Source: Smallanthus sonchifolius
Taxonomy: Eukaryota > Streptophyta > Magnoliopsida > Asterales > Asteraceae
Direction: 5' to 3'
Assembly (NCBI GenBank): GCA_023525975.1
Contig: CM042032.1
Span: 23,008,001-23,072,000 of the forward strand
DNA: 64,000 bases
Position numbers and translations under genes: made by a program. Below, in pieces: positions 19,264-31,512 of this stretch. The notes beneath the pieces are model-generated. The model worked only from the letters and a program-made list of their open reading frames with translations, was not told the DNA's origin and made no database searches. Position 1 is the first letter of the stretch. Each line of letters begins with the position of its first letter.

Positions 19264-21743
19264 TTTAACATTTCTGATTTTAGTATTCATATTTTCAATT
19301 CAATGTAATGCATTTCGAACTCAATACTCGTGCACTGTCTTATTATTTTTCTTACCGTAAACTAAACGCAATGATTCGATACAAATTCGCAAGTTTTACA
19401 CAATTATGTACATTCAAACACTATACAGGAAACTATTTAATTCAAACTTATCAAACCTGAAAAGTCAAGGACTAAAGTTGAAAATTTATCAAGAAACCCT
19501 AATTAGCATGGTCGTGCTTCGTCCTGGCACGGTCGCGCCAAGTGCCTCGGCACGATCGTGCGACTGGTCCTGGAACGATCGCGCCCGGTGCCTAAGCACG
19601 GTCGCGCCTGCGTAACAGTCGAAACGTAAATGCAGTTTCAAAACGCCCGATCGTTTGAAATTCGAAACCGATTACGTTTTATTTTCTTTGACAAAGAAAA
19701 ATATCTCAGTCCATTACGAGTTTTATCAATCCAATTACGTTTTCCTCTCAAGAAACCGTCAAGTTCCTCCCAAGCCTCGAATCCTCAAAATCGATCCGAA
19801 TACTCTCGAGCAATCCATCACCATACGATATTCAATCCTCTCTGGAACGATCGAAGCCGTTGAAACAGTCGGAATCGCAGCAGAAGTCACCGGAGGTTAA
19901 ATCTTGTCGTCATCGGAATTCCGTTCTACCGTTCTTCATCGATTCGATATGCTTCAGGGTAAGTATACTCTCCATCTCATTCGTTTCAGTATCAATATCA
20001 AAAGCCCCCTATTAATCTGGGCTTTCATTACAGAAATCGTCCGAATCGGAATTTTTATTTTAAAAAGAAAGGATTTAATCGATTCCACTCTTAAACACGA
20101 TTTACATACAATTAATTTATATGAATAGACTCGTAACAACTCAGTAATCAAAAGCCCTATCAATCCCAACGCTATAAATACAAGATTTGTTCAATTCGTG
20201 TCTGATTTGGAATAGACACGGTCGCGCTAATCATCTAGCGCGACCATGCCTCATGTAGCGCGGTCGTGTCCTCCTGTCCAGACCTAATCATGCCCTTTGG
20301 GCTAATCCCTGTTGTGTCTAAGAATCATAGACACGACCGTGTCGAGCTAAGGCACGGTCGTGCCGAGTGAATTATCCAAGTTGGCCTCTGTTTGATCAAA
20401 CCCGGTCGCGTCCCGACTAGCGCGGTCGCGCCTGTGGTTCGAGCGCGGTCGTGTCCTTCCCATGCACGGTCGTGTCTAGGTCAGAATCTTTGATCAGAAT
20501 TATTGTTGTTATATTTTGTAAAAAAAATTCATGATTAAGTTTTTAAATAAAAATAGTTAGTTTTATAAAAAGGTATTTAAAAAGATCAAAAAATTAATCT
20601 TGGAATAAATGGAAAATCTTTTAATTAAAAGTTTATAAAATTAAATTTGTTATTAAACTTTTCATTTAAAACATTTTATTTGTAAGTTACATACTTTATA
20701 AATAAATAAATAAAGATTATTTATTTATTCTTTATTTTAAATAAAAACATTTATTTAATTATTAAAGCACATTTAACACATACTTTATTTTCATAATCAA
20801 TGATTTTATAAATATTCTATTTTACTATTCAATTCCCAACCTTAATCAAAATGTTTTAAAAATATTTACTTCAAACTTTATATATGTTATTCAATACTTT
20901 TAAATACAAATCAATAGTTTTATACACAAATTCAACCTTCATTTTTAGACTAAACTCTGTGCACATATTTGATTCAATATACATTATTATCTAGGTTAAC
21001 TCGTACGTATCAAGGATTCTTATTTTATCTATACTCTTTGTTAGCTACACTTTCATACCAAGTGAGTATTTCATAGCCCCTTTTACTCTTTTACACTTTT
21101 GGGGTGAAACATGAACATTATTCAAATTACACATTACATTTACACAAACAACACAAAGTACAAATCCTATTTACATTCATGTGTGCAATTTGAGCTTTAT
21201 GCCCGAGTGCTAGGTGTGCTAACCTTTGTATGCGATTATGTGCAATCATTAACTATACAAGCCGACGGTTTTCAATGATAGATCTATTGAGTCTGACAAA
21301 CCCACCCAGGTGCGCGGTGATTGAAACCGACAACACAATTTTTGCATGCTAGTTACAAAGGTTTGGTTGTACATGGTTACACAATAGTTGCTCCCCATAA
21401 ATGCCTTATTTATCATGTTATGTAAAGGATTTGTTTTCAACTATATGCTATCTATATACAACTGTGTTATACTCACCAACTTTTTGGTTGACTTTATTTT
21501 ATTCATGTTTCAGGCCCTAATATGTGAGAATGATTCAAGACGTGCTCAATATAGGATTTGGACTTAGCAATTTAAATCAAGAATTCTATGAGTTGTTTTA
21601 TGTTTCTTTGTTTGAATTTGGTTTGTACTTAGATTATTTGTAATGGAAATTTGACTTTAATATATTTCAATTTAGTCAACCATGTGCTATAAACAGTCTA
21701 CATGTCCCGCCCCGATGATTCTGCCATCGGTCGGGGTGTGACA
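19264..21743 (+). mobile_element. GY3 5' LTR (2480 bp)
   Basis: It ends TCGGGGTGTGACA. The TATA box TATAAATA is at 20173-20180. Two blocks of CACGGTCGTG / GCGCGGTCGCGC palindromes occur, one upstream (19508-19612) and one downstream of the TATA box (20217-20480). The stretch 20500-21000 is AT-rich and featureless. Confidence 0.9.
19508..20480. repeat. CACGGTCGTG / GCGCGACCGCGC palindrome blocks in the GY3 LTR
   Basis: Block one (19508-19612) has five units such as GCACGATCGTGC and GGCACGGTCGCGCC at about 24-bp period. Block two (20217-20480) has about ten units such as TAGCGCGACC, CACGACCGTGTC and GCACGGTCGTGCC. The 3' LTR repeats both; its block two has one extra 21-base unit near 27957-27977. 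Confidence 0.8.
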
Positions 21744-21744
21744 G

Positions 21745-21758
21745 ATTGGTATCAGAGC
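21745..21758 (+). promoter_or_regulatory. GY3 primer-binding site
   Basis: ATTGGTATCAGAGC begins two bases after the LTR end. It contains the intact TGGTATCAGAGC complement of the initiator-Met tRNA 3' end. Confidence 0.85.
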
Positions 21759-22432
21759 CTTGGTTATAGGGAATTAGGTTATTAGACATCTTGACCTAGA
21801 CTATAACTTTAGGACACCCACTTATACTATGTTTCATGATTTTTGTGCTATGTGTTACATGCTATGTGCTACATGCTTACCATGATTAATTATTATTATA
21901 TTTGATACCTTACTTGTTATCATGACTTAGTAGGATCTTCTTAAATAATAATTTAATAAATAATATCCTTTCATATATCCTAAAACCTCATAATATTTCT
22001 ATTTTCTTTTCTATCTTTATCCTTCTTAGCATGTGGAAGAATTCTTGAAGCAAAAATCTCTAAAATTTTTATTTCTTCGTTAAGGTTTTTAAACTTGTTA
22101 AATTATTTGAGGACACGTGCAATCTGGAAGGGTGACACCTGTATTTTGGGTTTTCTGTCTAGGAAAGCATTTCGCATAAATCCCAATCAACCGAGGGACC
22201 CGTATGCTTTCCTGGGAATTCCCGAGATGAGTGTTTACTTATAGGCTAAAGCATGTCTCCTTGATAATTATATAAGTTTAATAGACCTTAATGTGCCATG
22301 GTATTCAAGTGATTTTGTCACTTTTGAGTACAATCCAAACTAAGAATATCTATTTTTATTTTCTCATTCTATTAAACCCTATCAAATCTCATAAGTTCTT
22401 ACAATCTTTCTTGTCTTGTGAAAATCTGTAGA

Positions 22433-23629
22433 ATGCCTCCTCGTCGTGCTCCCGCAACCAACGCCAACACCGACATTGCTGCTATTCTTACCCAATTGGT
22501 GACACAACTCACCCAAGCCAATAGTGCCACCAATGGCAACAATGGTGGAAATGGAAGCAATAGTGGTAATAATGGTGGAAATGGTGGAAATGGTGGTAAC
22601 AATCCATCTCAATGCACCTTCAAGCACTTCAACTCGTGCAATCCCCTCAAGTTTTATGGAACCGAAGGAGCTACTAGACTCCTTCAATGGTTTGAAAGCA
22701 TTGAGAATACATTTCTCAATAGTGACTGTCCCGACAACCTCCGTGTTCGTCATGCTACAAGTGTCCTACAAAAACGGGCACTTACATGGTGGAATGGGGA
22801 GAAAAGGAATAGGGGTGCTGACATAGCTATGGCCTTACCTTGGGATGAGGTCAAAAGGCTTATGACCGAGGAGTTCTGCCCTCGAAATGAAGTGAAAAAG
22901 TTAGAAGCTGAATTTTGGGATCTTGCCCAAGATAGTGGGGAAAGCTTAGCATATACAACTCGGTTCCATGAGTTGAGTCTTCTCGTGCCCCACATGGTTA
23001 CTCCTTTGTCCCGTTGTATCGAAAAGTATATTGGTGGGCTACCTAGGCAAATTCAAGATACTGTCCTAGGAAGGAATCCCGCAACACTTGAAGATGCTAT
23101 CCGCTTATCCGCCACCTTAACTGATAACCATGTGAAAGCGGGAACACTTACTAAGAAGGGTACCAAGAAAGTTTCTGACACTATAACCCCCCATACCCAC
23201 AACAAAGAAGCCACAACTGAACCCTCCCGCAATAATAGGAAAAGGAAGACTAGAAACTATGTTGTGGTCACTCCTGCTATTCCGGTTATCCAAGCTGCAC
23301 CTATGGTTCAAACACCGGTCAAAAAGCCATATGTTGGAATTTACCCACTTTGTGCCACCTGCAACTACCATCTTCCCCAAAGCATCCCATGTCGCCTTTG
23401 TACTTATTGTGGGAGATATGGTCATACAGTAAGTGTTTGTAGGACCAAAGCTCTTACGGGCCAAGCCAACCCACCAAACCAAACCAACTCCCAAGTGGCT
23501 AATCAAGGTGTACCCGCTATTGCAAATGGGCGAGCATGTTATGAGTGTGGTAACCCGAACCATTTCCGTGATCAATGCCCAAAGTTAGTCAATGACGTGG
23601 TCAATGGTACGTTTCTTGTTAATAGTTAA
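22433..23629 (+). pseudogene. GY3 gag
   Basis: Capsid and nucleocapsid of the element. I prefer the start at 22433 (MPPRRAPATNAN), the usual chromovirus Gag start, over the in-frame ATG at 22418. A Gly/Asn-rich low-complexity stretch (residues about 30-60) precedes the capsid (FHSCNPLKFYGTEGA-like block, WWNGEKR, EEFCPRNEVKKLE, YIGGLP). Two knuckles follow: CTYCGRYGHTVSVC (23399-23440) and CYECGNPNHFRDQC (23537-23578). TAA at 23627 separates it from protease, with no frameshift. Without the stop, gag and pol would form one polyprotein of about 1500 residues. Confidence 0.88.
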
Positions 23630-26600
23630 TATGCCTCCATTTTATTCGATACCGAAGCCGATAAAAGTTTTGTGTCACTTAATTTTGAGCCTTTACTTGC
23701 AAGGACATGATCCCAATTAGAGAAAACCTTCACCGTTGAAATAGCGAATGGTGACTCCATTACAATTGACTCCATTATTTGTGATTGCTCCTTAGAAGTA
23801 AATGACCATTCATTCGCAATCAACCTTGTTCCAATGCCACTAGGAAGCTTTGATATTATGATAGGTATGGATTGGCTATCAAATCATCATGCCGAAGTCA
23901 TTTGCTTTGAAAAGTGTATCCGAATTCCGCTACCATCGGGAGAAACCTTAAGGGTTTTTGGTGAAAAGCCTTGCAAGGGACTTAAGTTGATGTCGTGTAC
24001 TACCGCTCAAAAGTACTTACGAAAGAAGTACATTGCTTTCTTAGCTCATATTGTTCAAAAGGATGTCAAGGAGAAGAGTATCCAAGACATTCCGATCATT
24101 CAGGATTTCCCCGAAGTTTTTCCTAAGGATTTATCCGGTCTTCCTCCCGTTCGTCAAGTAGATTTCCGTATTGATCTTATACCTGGAGCTAACCCCGTTG
24201 CTAGAGCTCCTTATCGTCTTGCATCTTCAGAAATGCAAGAGCTTGCAAGTCAACTTCAAGAACTCTCCGACAAAGGTTTCATTCGCCCGAGTCATTCACC
24301 GTGGGGTGCACCCGTCTTATTTGTTAAGAAGAAGGATGGATCATTTCGCATGTGTATTGACTACCGCGAACTCAACAAGCTTACTATCAAGAACAGTTAT
24401 CCTTTACCTAGAATCGATGATCTCTTTGATCAACTTCAAGGTTCTACTTGTTTCTCAAAGATTGATCTTCGATCCGGTTATCATCAGCTTCGTGTTCAAG
24501 AAGATGACATTCCTAAGACTGCCTTCCGAACAAGGTATGGTCATTACGAGTTCATGGTTATGCCTTTCGGGCTAACCAATGCACCCGCAGTTTTCATGGA
24601 TCTCATGAAACGTGTGTGCAAACCATACCTTGATAAATTCGTGATCGTCTTCATTGACGATATCTTAATCTATTCCAAGACTAAAGCCGATCATGAACAA
24701 CACCTTTGATTGGTTTTGGACCTCTTGAGAAAAGAACAACTATATGTCAAATTCTCCAAATGTGAATTTTGGCTAAAGGAAGTTCAATTTCTTGGTCACA
24801 TCGTCAACGACAAGGGTATTCATGTTGATCCTGCTAAGATTGAAACGATTAAGAATTGGAATGCCCCGAAGACTCCTACCGAAGTTCGTTCATTTCTTGG
24901 TCTTGCGGGTTATTATCGTCGTTTCATCTCAAACTTCTCAAAGATTGCTGTCCCTCTTACCGCTTTGACTCACAAGGGTAAAGCTTATGAATGGGGACCG
25001 AATCAAGAAGAAGCTTTTCAAACCCTCAAGCAAAAGCTGTGCAATGCCCCCATATTGACTCTCCCCGATGGAAATGATGATTTAGTTGTCTATTGTGATG
25101 CTTCTAACTAAGGTCTTGGTTGTGTTCTCATGCAACGAGGCAAAGTAATCGCTTATGCATCAAGGCAACTCAAAGTTCATGAGAAGAATTATACGACGCA
25201 CGATCTCGAGCTGGGTGCGGTCGTATTCGCATTAAAGATTTGGAGACATTACCTATATGGCACGAAATGTGTGGTATTCACCGACCACAAAAGTCTTCAA
25301 CATATTTTTAACCAAAAAGAACTCAATATGAGGCAACGACGTTGGGTCGAACTCCTTAACGACTACGACTGCGAGATTCGTTACCATCCCGACAAAGCGA
25401 ATGTTGTAGCCGATGCTTTGAGTCGAAAAGACCATGTTATGCTTCATTGTGCCCGTATTCAAACCGATATTCAAACCCGTATCTTAGAAGCTCAACACGT
25501 CTCGGTAACCGAGGGTAACATGTACGAAGAAATGTCATGTGGTGTTGAACTCCTTCTTGAATCAAAACCCAATGGCTTACTCTATTACTTGAACCGTATT
25601 TGGGTTCCTGATCATGACGATCTCCGTGCATTTCTCATGAACGAGGCTCATAAGACTCGTTATTCTATTCATCCTGGTGCGGATAAAATGTACCAAGATC
25701 TTCGCCAACTTTATTGGTGGCCCGGTATAAAGAAAGACATAGCTCTTTATGTGGCCAAATGATTAACCTGTTCCAAAGTCAAAGCCGAACATCAACGTCC
25801 ATCTGGCTTACTCGAACAACCAGAAATTCCCGTGTGGAAACGGGAGAATATAACTATGGATTTCATTACCAAGCTCCCTCGCACCTCGAGTGGATATGAT
25901 AGTATTTGGGTGATCATTGATCGTCTCACTAAATCCGCTCATTTCTTGCCTATCCGCGAAGACTTCAAAGTGGAGAAACTAGCCCGAATTTACATTGATG
26001 AAATTGTGAGCCGTCATGGTGTTCCCGTGAACATAATATCCGATAGAGACGCTCGGTTCACCTCTCGATTTTGGCAATCTCTCCAAAAGGCTCTTGGTAC
26101 TCGATTAGATTTGAGCACGGCTTACCATCCGCAAACTGATGGTCAAACCGAGCGAACAATCCAAACTATTGAAGACATGCTTAGAGCTTGTGTAATCGAT
26201 TTTGGTGGCAATTGGGATTCACATCTATCCCTCATTGAGTTTTCTTACAACAATAGCTACCACACAAGTATCAACATGGCTCCATTCGAAGCTCTCTATG
26301 GTCGCAAGTGTCGTTCTCCTATCTGTTGGAACGAGATTGGTGAAGCACAAATCACTGGTCTCGAGTTAAATCAAGAAACATCCGACAAGATTATTCAAAT
26401 CCGTGACAATATTCGAGTAGCGAGGAGTCGGCAAAAAAGTTATGCCGACAAACGTCGAAAACCCTTGGAATTCCAAGTCGGTGAGCTTGTTCTTCTAAAG
26501 GTGTCCCCATGGAAGGGCGTGATCCGTTTTGGAAAGAAAGGAAAGTTAGCACCTCGTTATGTTGGTCCATTCAAAATCCTTGAAAGGATTGGGAAAGTGG

Positions 26601-26917
26601 CTTACAAGCTCGAGTTACCTCCATCTCTTGGAAATGTGCATCCTACATTTCATGTATCTAATCTGAAGAAGTGTCTCGCTGATGAAAATCTCCATATACC
26701 GCTTGACGACGTGCGCATTGATGAAACGATGCACTTCGTTGAGAAGCCGGTGGAAATTATGGATCGTGAAGTCAAACAACTCAAGCGAAGTCGCATTCCT
26801 ATTGTCAAAGTTCGTTGGGAATCTAAGCGTGGTCCTGAGTTCACTTGGGAACGAGAAGACCAAATGAAGCTCAAGTACCCTCATCTATTTACCGATACCG
26901 TCGCTTCCTCAAACTAA
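23630..26917 (+). pseudogene. GY3 pol: protease, RT, RNase H, integrase, chromodomain
   Basis: One frame throughout, broken by TGA 23708, TGA 24707, TAA 25109 and TGA 25760. Domains in order: protease, with the active-site Gly replaced (LFDTEADKSFVS instead of D-S/T-G, 23642-23677); RT, with the catalytic FIDD intact at 24650-24661; RNase H (CDASN.. through TDHKSLQHIF and ADALSRK); integrase, with the H-H-C-C finger region (HPGADKMYQDLRQLYWWPG), whose first Cys region carries the 25760 stop, and an intact DDE core (TMDFITKLP, SDRDARFTSRFW, DGQTERT); and a C-terminus HPTFHVSNLKKCL..VKVRWESKRG resembling a chromodomain. Natural end at 26917. Confidence 0.9.
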
Positions 26918-26943
26918 ATTTCGGGACGAAATTCTCTCACCAT

Positions 26944-26950
26944 GGGGAGA
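26944..26950 (+). promoter_or_regulatory. GY3 polypurine tract
   Basis: GGGGAGA, one base before the 3' LTR start, about 25 bases after the pol stop, in the usual GGGACGAAATTC..CATGGGGAGA context. Confidence 0.8.
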
Positions 26951-26951
26951 C

Positions 26952-29439
26952 TGTAAAACATTTCAGATTTTAGTATTCATATTTTCAATTCAATGTAATG
27001 CATTTCGAACTCAATACTCGTGCACTGTCTTATTATTTTTCTTACCGTAAACTAAACGCAATGATTCGATACAAATTCGCAAGTTTTACACAATTATGTA
27101 CATTCAAACACTATACAAGAAACTATTTAATTCAAACTTATCAAACCTGAAAAGTCAAGGACTAAAGTTGAAAATTTATCAAGAAACCCTAATTAGCACG
27201 GTCGTGCTTCGTCCTGGCACGGTCGCGCCAAGTGCCTTGGCACGATCGCGCGACTGGTCCTGGAACGATCGCGCCCGGTGCCTAAGCACGGTCGCGCCTG
27301 CGTAACAGTCGAAACGTAAATGCAGTTTCAAAACGCCCGATCGTTTGAAATTCGAAACCGATTACGTTTTATTTTATTTGACAAAGAAAAATATCTCAGT
27401 CCATTACGAGTTTTATCAATCCAATTACGTTTTCCTCTCAAGAAACCGTCAAGTTCCTCCCAAGCCTCGAATCCTCAAAATCGATCCGAATACTCTCGAG
27501 TAATCCATCACCATACGATATTTAATCCTCTCTGGAACGACCGAAGCCGTTGAAACAGTCGGAATCGCAGCAGAAGTCACCGGAGGTTAAATCTTGTCGT
27601 CGTCGGAATTCCGTTCTACCGTTCTTCATCGATTCGATACGCTTCAGGGTAAGTATACTCTCCATCTCATTCGTTTCAGTATCAATATCAAAAGCCCCCT
27701 ATTAATCTGGGCTTTCATTACAGAAATCGTCCGAATCAGAATTTTATTTTAATAAGAAAGGATTTAATCGATTCCACTCTTAAACACGATTTACATACAA
27801 TTAATTTATATGAATAGACTCGTAACAACTCAGTAATCAAAAGCCCTATCAATCCCAACGCTATAAATACAAGATTTGTTCAATTCGTGTCTGATTTGGA
27901 AGAGACACGGTCACGCTAATCATCTAGCGCGACCGTGCCTCATGTAGCGCGGTCGTGCCGACTAGCAGCGCGGTTGTGTCCTCCTGTCCAGACCTAATCA
28001 TGCCCTTTGGGCTAATCTCTGTTGTGTCTAAGAATCATAGACACGACCATGCCGAGCTAAGGCACGGTCGTGCCGAGTGAATTATCCAAGTTGGCCTCTG
28101 TTTGATCAAACCTGGTCGCGTCCCGACTAGCGCGGTCGCGCCTGTGGTTCGAGCGCGGTCGTGTCCTTCCCAGGCACGGTCGTGTCTAGGTCAGAATCTT
28201 TGATCAGAATTATTGTTGTTTTATTTTGTAAAAAAAATTCCAGATTAAGTTTTTAAATAAAAATTGTTAGTTTTATAAAAAGATCAAAAAATTAATCTTG
28301 GAATAAATGGAAAATCATTTAATTAAAAGTTTATAAAATTAAATTTGTTATTAAACTTTTCATTTAAAACATTTTATTTGTAAGTTACATACTTTATAAA
28401 TAAATAAATGAAGATTATTTATTTATTCTTTATTTTAAATAAAACATTTATTTAATTATTAAAGCACATTTAACACATTCTTTATTTTCATAATCAATGA
28501 TTTTATAAATATTCTATTTTACTATTCAATTCCCAACCTTAATCAAAATGTTTCAAAAATATTTCTTCAAACTTTATATATGTTATTCAATACTTTTAAA
28601 AACAAATCAATAGTTTTATACACAAATTCAACCTTCATTTTTAGACTAAACTCTGTGCACATATTTGATTCAATATACATTATTATCTAGGTTAACTCGT
28701 GCGTATCAAGGATTCTTATTTTATCTATACTCTTTGTTAGCTACACTTCCATACCAAGTGAGTATTTCATAGCCCCTTTTACTCTTTTACATTTTGGGGT
28801 GAAACATGAACATTATTCAAATTACACATTACATTTACACAAACAACACAAAGTACAAATCCTATTTACATTCATGTGTGCAATTTGCGCTTTATGCCCG
28901 AGTGCTAGGTGTGCTAACCTTTGTATGCGATTATGTGCAATCATTAACTATACAAGCCGACGGTTTTCAATGATAGATCTATTGAGTCTGACAAACCTAC
29001 CCAGGTGCGCGGTGATTGAAACCGACAACACAATTTTTGCATGCTAGTTACAAAGGTTTGGTTGTACATGGTTACACAATAGCTGCTCCCCATAAATGAC
29101 TTATTTATCATGTTATGTAAAGGATTTGTTTTCAACTATATGCTATCTATATACAACTGTGTTATACTCACCAAATTTTTAGTTGACTTTATTTTATTCA
29201 TGTTTCAGGCCCTAATATGTGAGAATGATTCAAGACGTGCTCAATATAGGATTTGGACTTAGCAATTTAAATCAAGAATTCTATGAGTTGTTTTATGTTT
29301 CTTTGTTTGAATTTGGTTTGTACTTAGATTATTTGTAATGGAAATTTGACTTTAATATATTTCAATTTAGTCAACCATGTGCTATGAACAGTCTTACATG
29401 TCCCGCCCCGATGATTCCGCCATCGGTCGGGGTGTGACA
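26952..29439 (+). mobile_element. GY3 3' LTR (2488 bp)
   Basis: TGTAAAACATTTCAG...GGTCGGGGTGTGACA. TATA box at 27862-27869. Compared with the 5' LTR it has a 21-base gain of one palindrome unit near 27957 and a loss of about 12 bases near 28275. Confidence 0.9.
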
Positions 29440-31008
29440 CTATCATTTGGGATTAAAAAAAAGTGTTTTTTGGCGGGAAAAGTTTTCTTGGCCAAAATTT
29501 TTAGTGATCGTTTGTACGCTTGTTTGGGGCCATTTTTGAGAAGATGGTGATTTTGGTTTTTCGGGACTGAAATTTGATGTGGCTTGGCGAAACAAGGACG
29601 AGATTTTTCTTGGATGATATCAATTGTCATACATTGTTTAAGTGTTCAAACCTGAAAATGTGGGCTACGAGTATCCGGGATACTTCTTTAATAGGGAATG
29701 AATGCTGAATCAAGTTGAGCAACTGGGTCGTCATCAGCAAAAGGTCTCGTTTTATTTGTGAAGATGTTGCTGCTTTGGGTCTTTGCGAAAAAAAATCATA
29801 TTGTTTAGGTATTCAAACCTGAATATGTAAGCTACGAGTATCTATGATACTTCTTTAATAGGGATGAATACTGGAACAACTTGAACCCAAGGATTTGCTG
29901 TTTTGGATCTTTGCAAATGAATAAAAGAATAAAATCCTATATTTGACTAGTTGTGGTTTTGAAGATTTGAGTGAAGCGGTGATGAAGCTGGTCATAGTTT
30001 ATAGAGAAATGAGGGGGATAAAATCTAGTATTCATGAGACATTAAAGAGGTGGTGGAACAGACGTTGGTACTTCCTATATATATACCTCTTTAACGTAAC
30101 ATGGATCTCAACTATGATTTCTTGTGTAAACTATATTTTTCGTGCTCGTTGGTCAAGCCTGTGTTCATGATTTGATGTGATTTAGTTATGATTGGATTTC
30201 TCATTTGGGATCTGGGTGGAATGCCAAATAGACAACCTAGTTATGGAACTTCACGCCATGGTGAATGTATACATATTAGGAGGTGTTAACCAGGAATGAA
30301 TATCTAATTGAAGAATGTTGGACTTTGGATTCAGGATGATCATTGTTGTGCATGATTTTGTGTTTGATTCTGTCGTGTGTTTTCAAGATAAAGCTAGATA
30401 TTCGTTGGATTATTAGTTGAAGATGGAACCTTTTATCATTTGCCGACGGGATAGGAAACGTTCCCTTGTTTCTGGTCTAGTCAGGAGAAGCTTACATTGA
30501 AAGGGGAAATTGGAAATGAACATCTTCGGGAATTTGGTTGACTCGTGAAGATACAGGATAGAGTTGGACACTTCTGGTGTGAAGAATAAAGTTTATCTTA
30601 CTGGAATTCCTATGGGAGCTGATTAGTTTGATGCAAGTTATTGGAAATTCAAACTCTCTATCATATGCCAGCTGATTTGGAGGAATTCTAAGTCAGGGTG
30701 GAGGTTGCTACTGCTGAGAGGACGAACTACAATGAGTTGTGTTGGGTTAGTTGGTTCTTATTGAAGCACTTGGTTTGGTCTACAATGAAAGCTACAGTTA
30801 AGAGGGAGTCGGGTTTGTCATCACTCGGCAACTGAAGACTGAAGTTTGAAGATTTGAAGATCTCAAGTGGAATGCCAGAAGATCAAGTTTCGCCAGAAGA
30901 CATGTGATGTCATTAGTTTAGAGTGAGTCTGTTAGGACATTCTTTGTAAACTGATGATTATCAGTGTTAGTGATAGATAGAATTTGATGCTATAGTTAAA
31001 AGGGAGTC
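29440..31008 (+). mobile_element. NA1 internal region, right part of copy 1
   Basis: Starts with the GY3 target duplication and continues the NA1 internal sequence. It aligns along its length with 31997-33498 at a few percent divergence by eye. No significant ORF. Near the end, AAAAGGGAGTC (30998-31008) is the purine tract for the LTR that starts at 31009. Confidence 0.8.
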
Positions 31009-31512
31009 TGTAGAAGCATGTTTTAGTAACTATAGATTAAATTCTATGTATCGGTGTACTAGGCTAGTACGCAGGAGGGTGTTCCTGGGTACTTAGCTTG
31101 TTCACCAGTTGGTCCTGCGTACTTATTAAGTACGCAAGGCTTTTGACTTGCGTACTTAGCATGTACGCATAACCAATGCCCTGCATACTTTGCCAAGTAC
31201 GCAGGTAGTGTTCCTGCCCCTATAAATAGAAGTCTTGTTTTTCATTGTAGGTGGAACTTCTGGGAACTAGGTCGAGAGGTGTCCGGGCGGGGTGATCTCT
31301 CCCGTCCCTAGACCGTGAGCGTAGACGAGAGATGTGTACTTCTTCGGTATATAATGTGAGATGACTTCGTTGTTATGGATTACGTATCATTTTTGTATTG
31401 ATTCTCTTCTTTATGTTAGTGTTTCTCTCTGTCTCGTTCTTCTTTGTTCCCACACAAATCACTGAACAGATCCGTGTATTTCTGCTGCGCGACGAGGCTC
31501 TAGGGACCTACA
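31009..31512 (+). mobile_element. NA1 LTR copy 2 (shared middle LTR)
   Basis: 504 bp, TGTAGAAGCATG...AGGGACCTACA, with TATAAATA at 31221-31228 and palindromes at about 31128-31205. A primer-binding site ATTGGTATCAGAGCC follows at 31513, better preserved than that of copy 1. A purine tract precedes it, so it serves as 3' LTR of the first unit and 5' LTR of the second. Confidence 0.85.

Larger units (their letters stand above)
19264..29439 (+). mobile_element. GY3: full-length Ty3/gypsy chromovirus (10.2 kb)
   Basis: LTRs at 19264-21743 and 26952-29439, primer-binding site, gag-pol in one frame, purine tract GGGGAGA (26944-26950), and a 5-bp target duplication. In the stretch 19406-19615 versus 27096-27305 I count 4 differences in 210 bases, about 2%. 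The extreme 5' end is decayed: TTTAACATT where the 3' LTR has TGTAAAACATT. It inserted into the leader array of NA1 copy 1. The chromodomain-like integrase end suggests the Tekay/Del clade. Confidence 0.92.
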
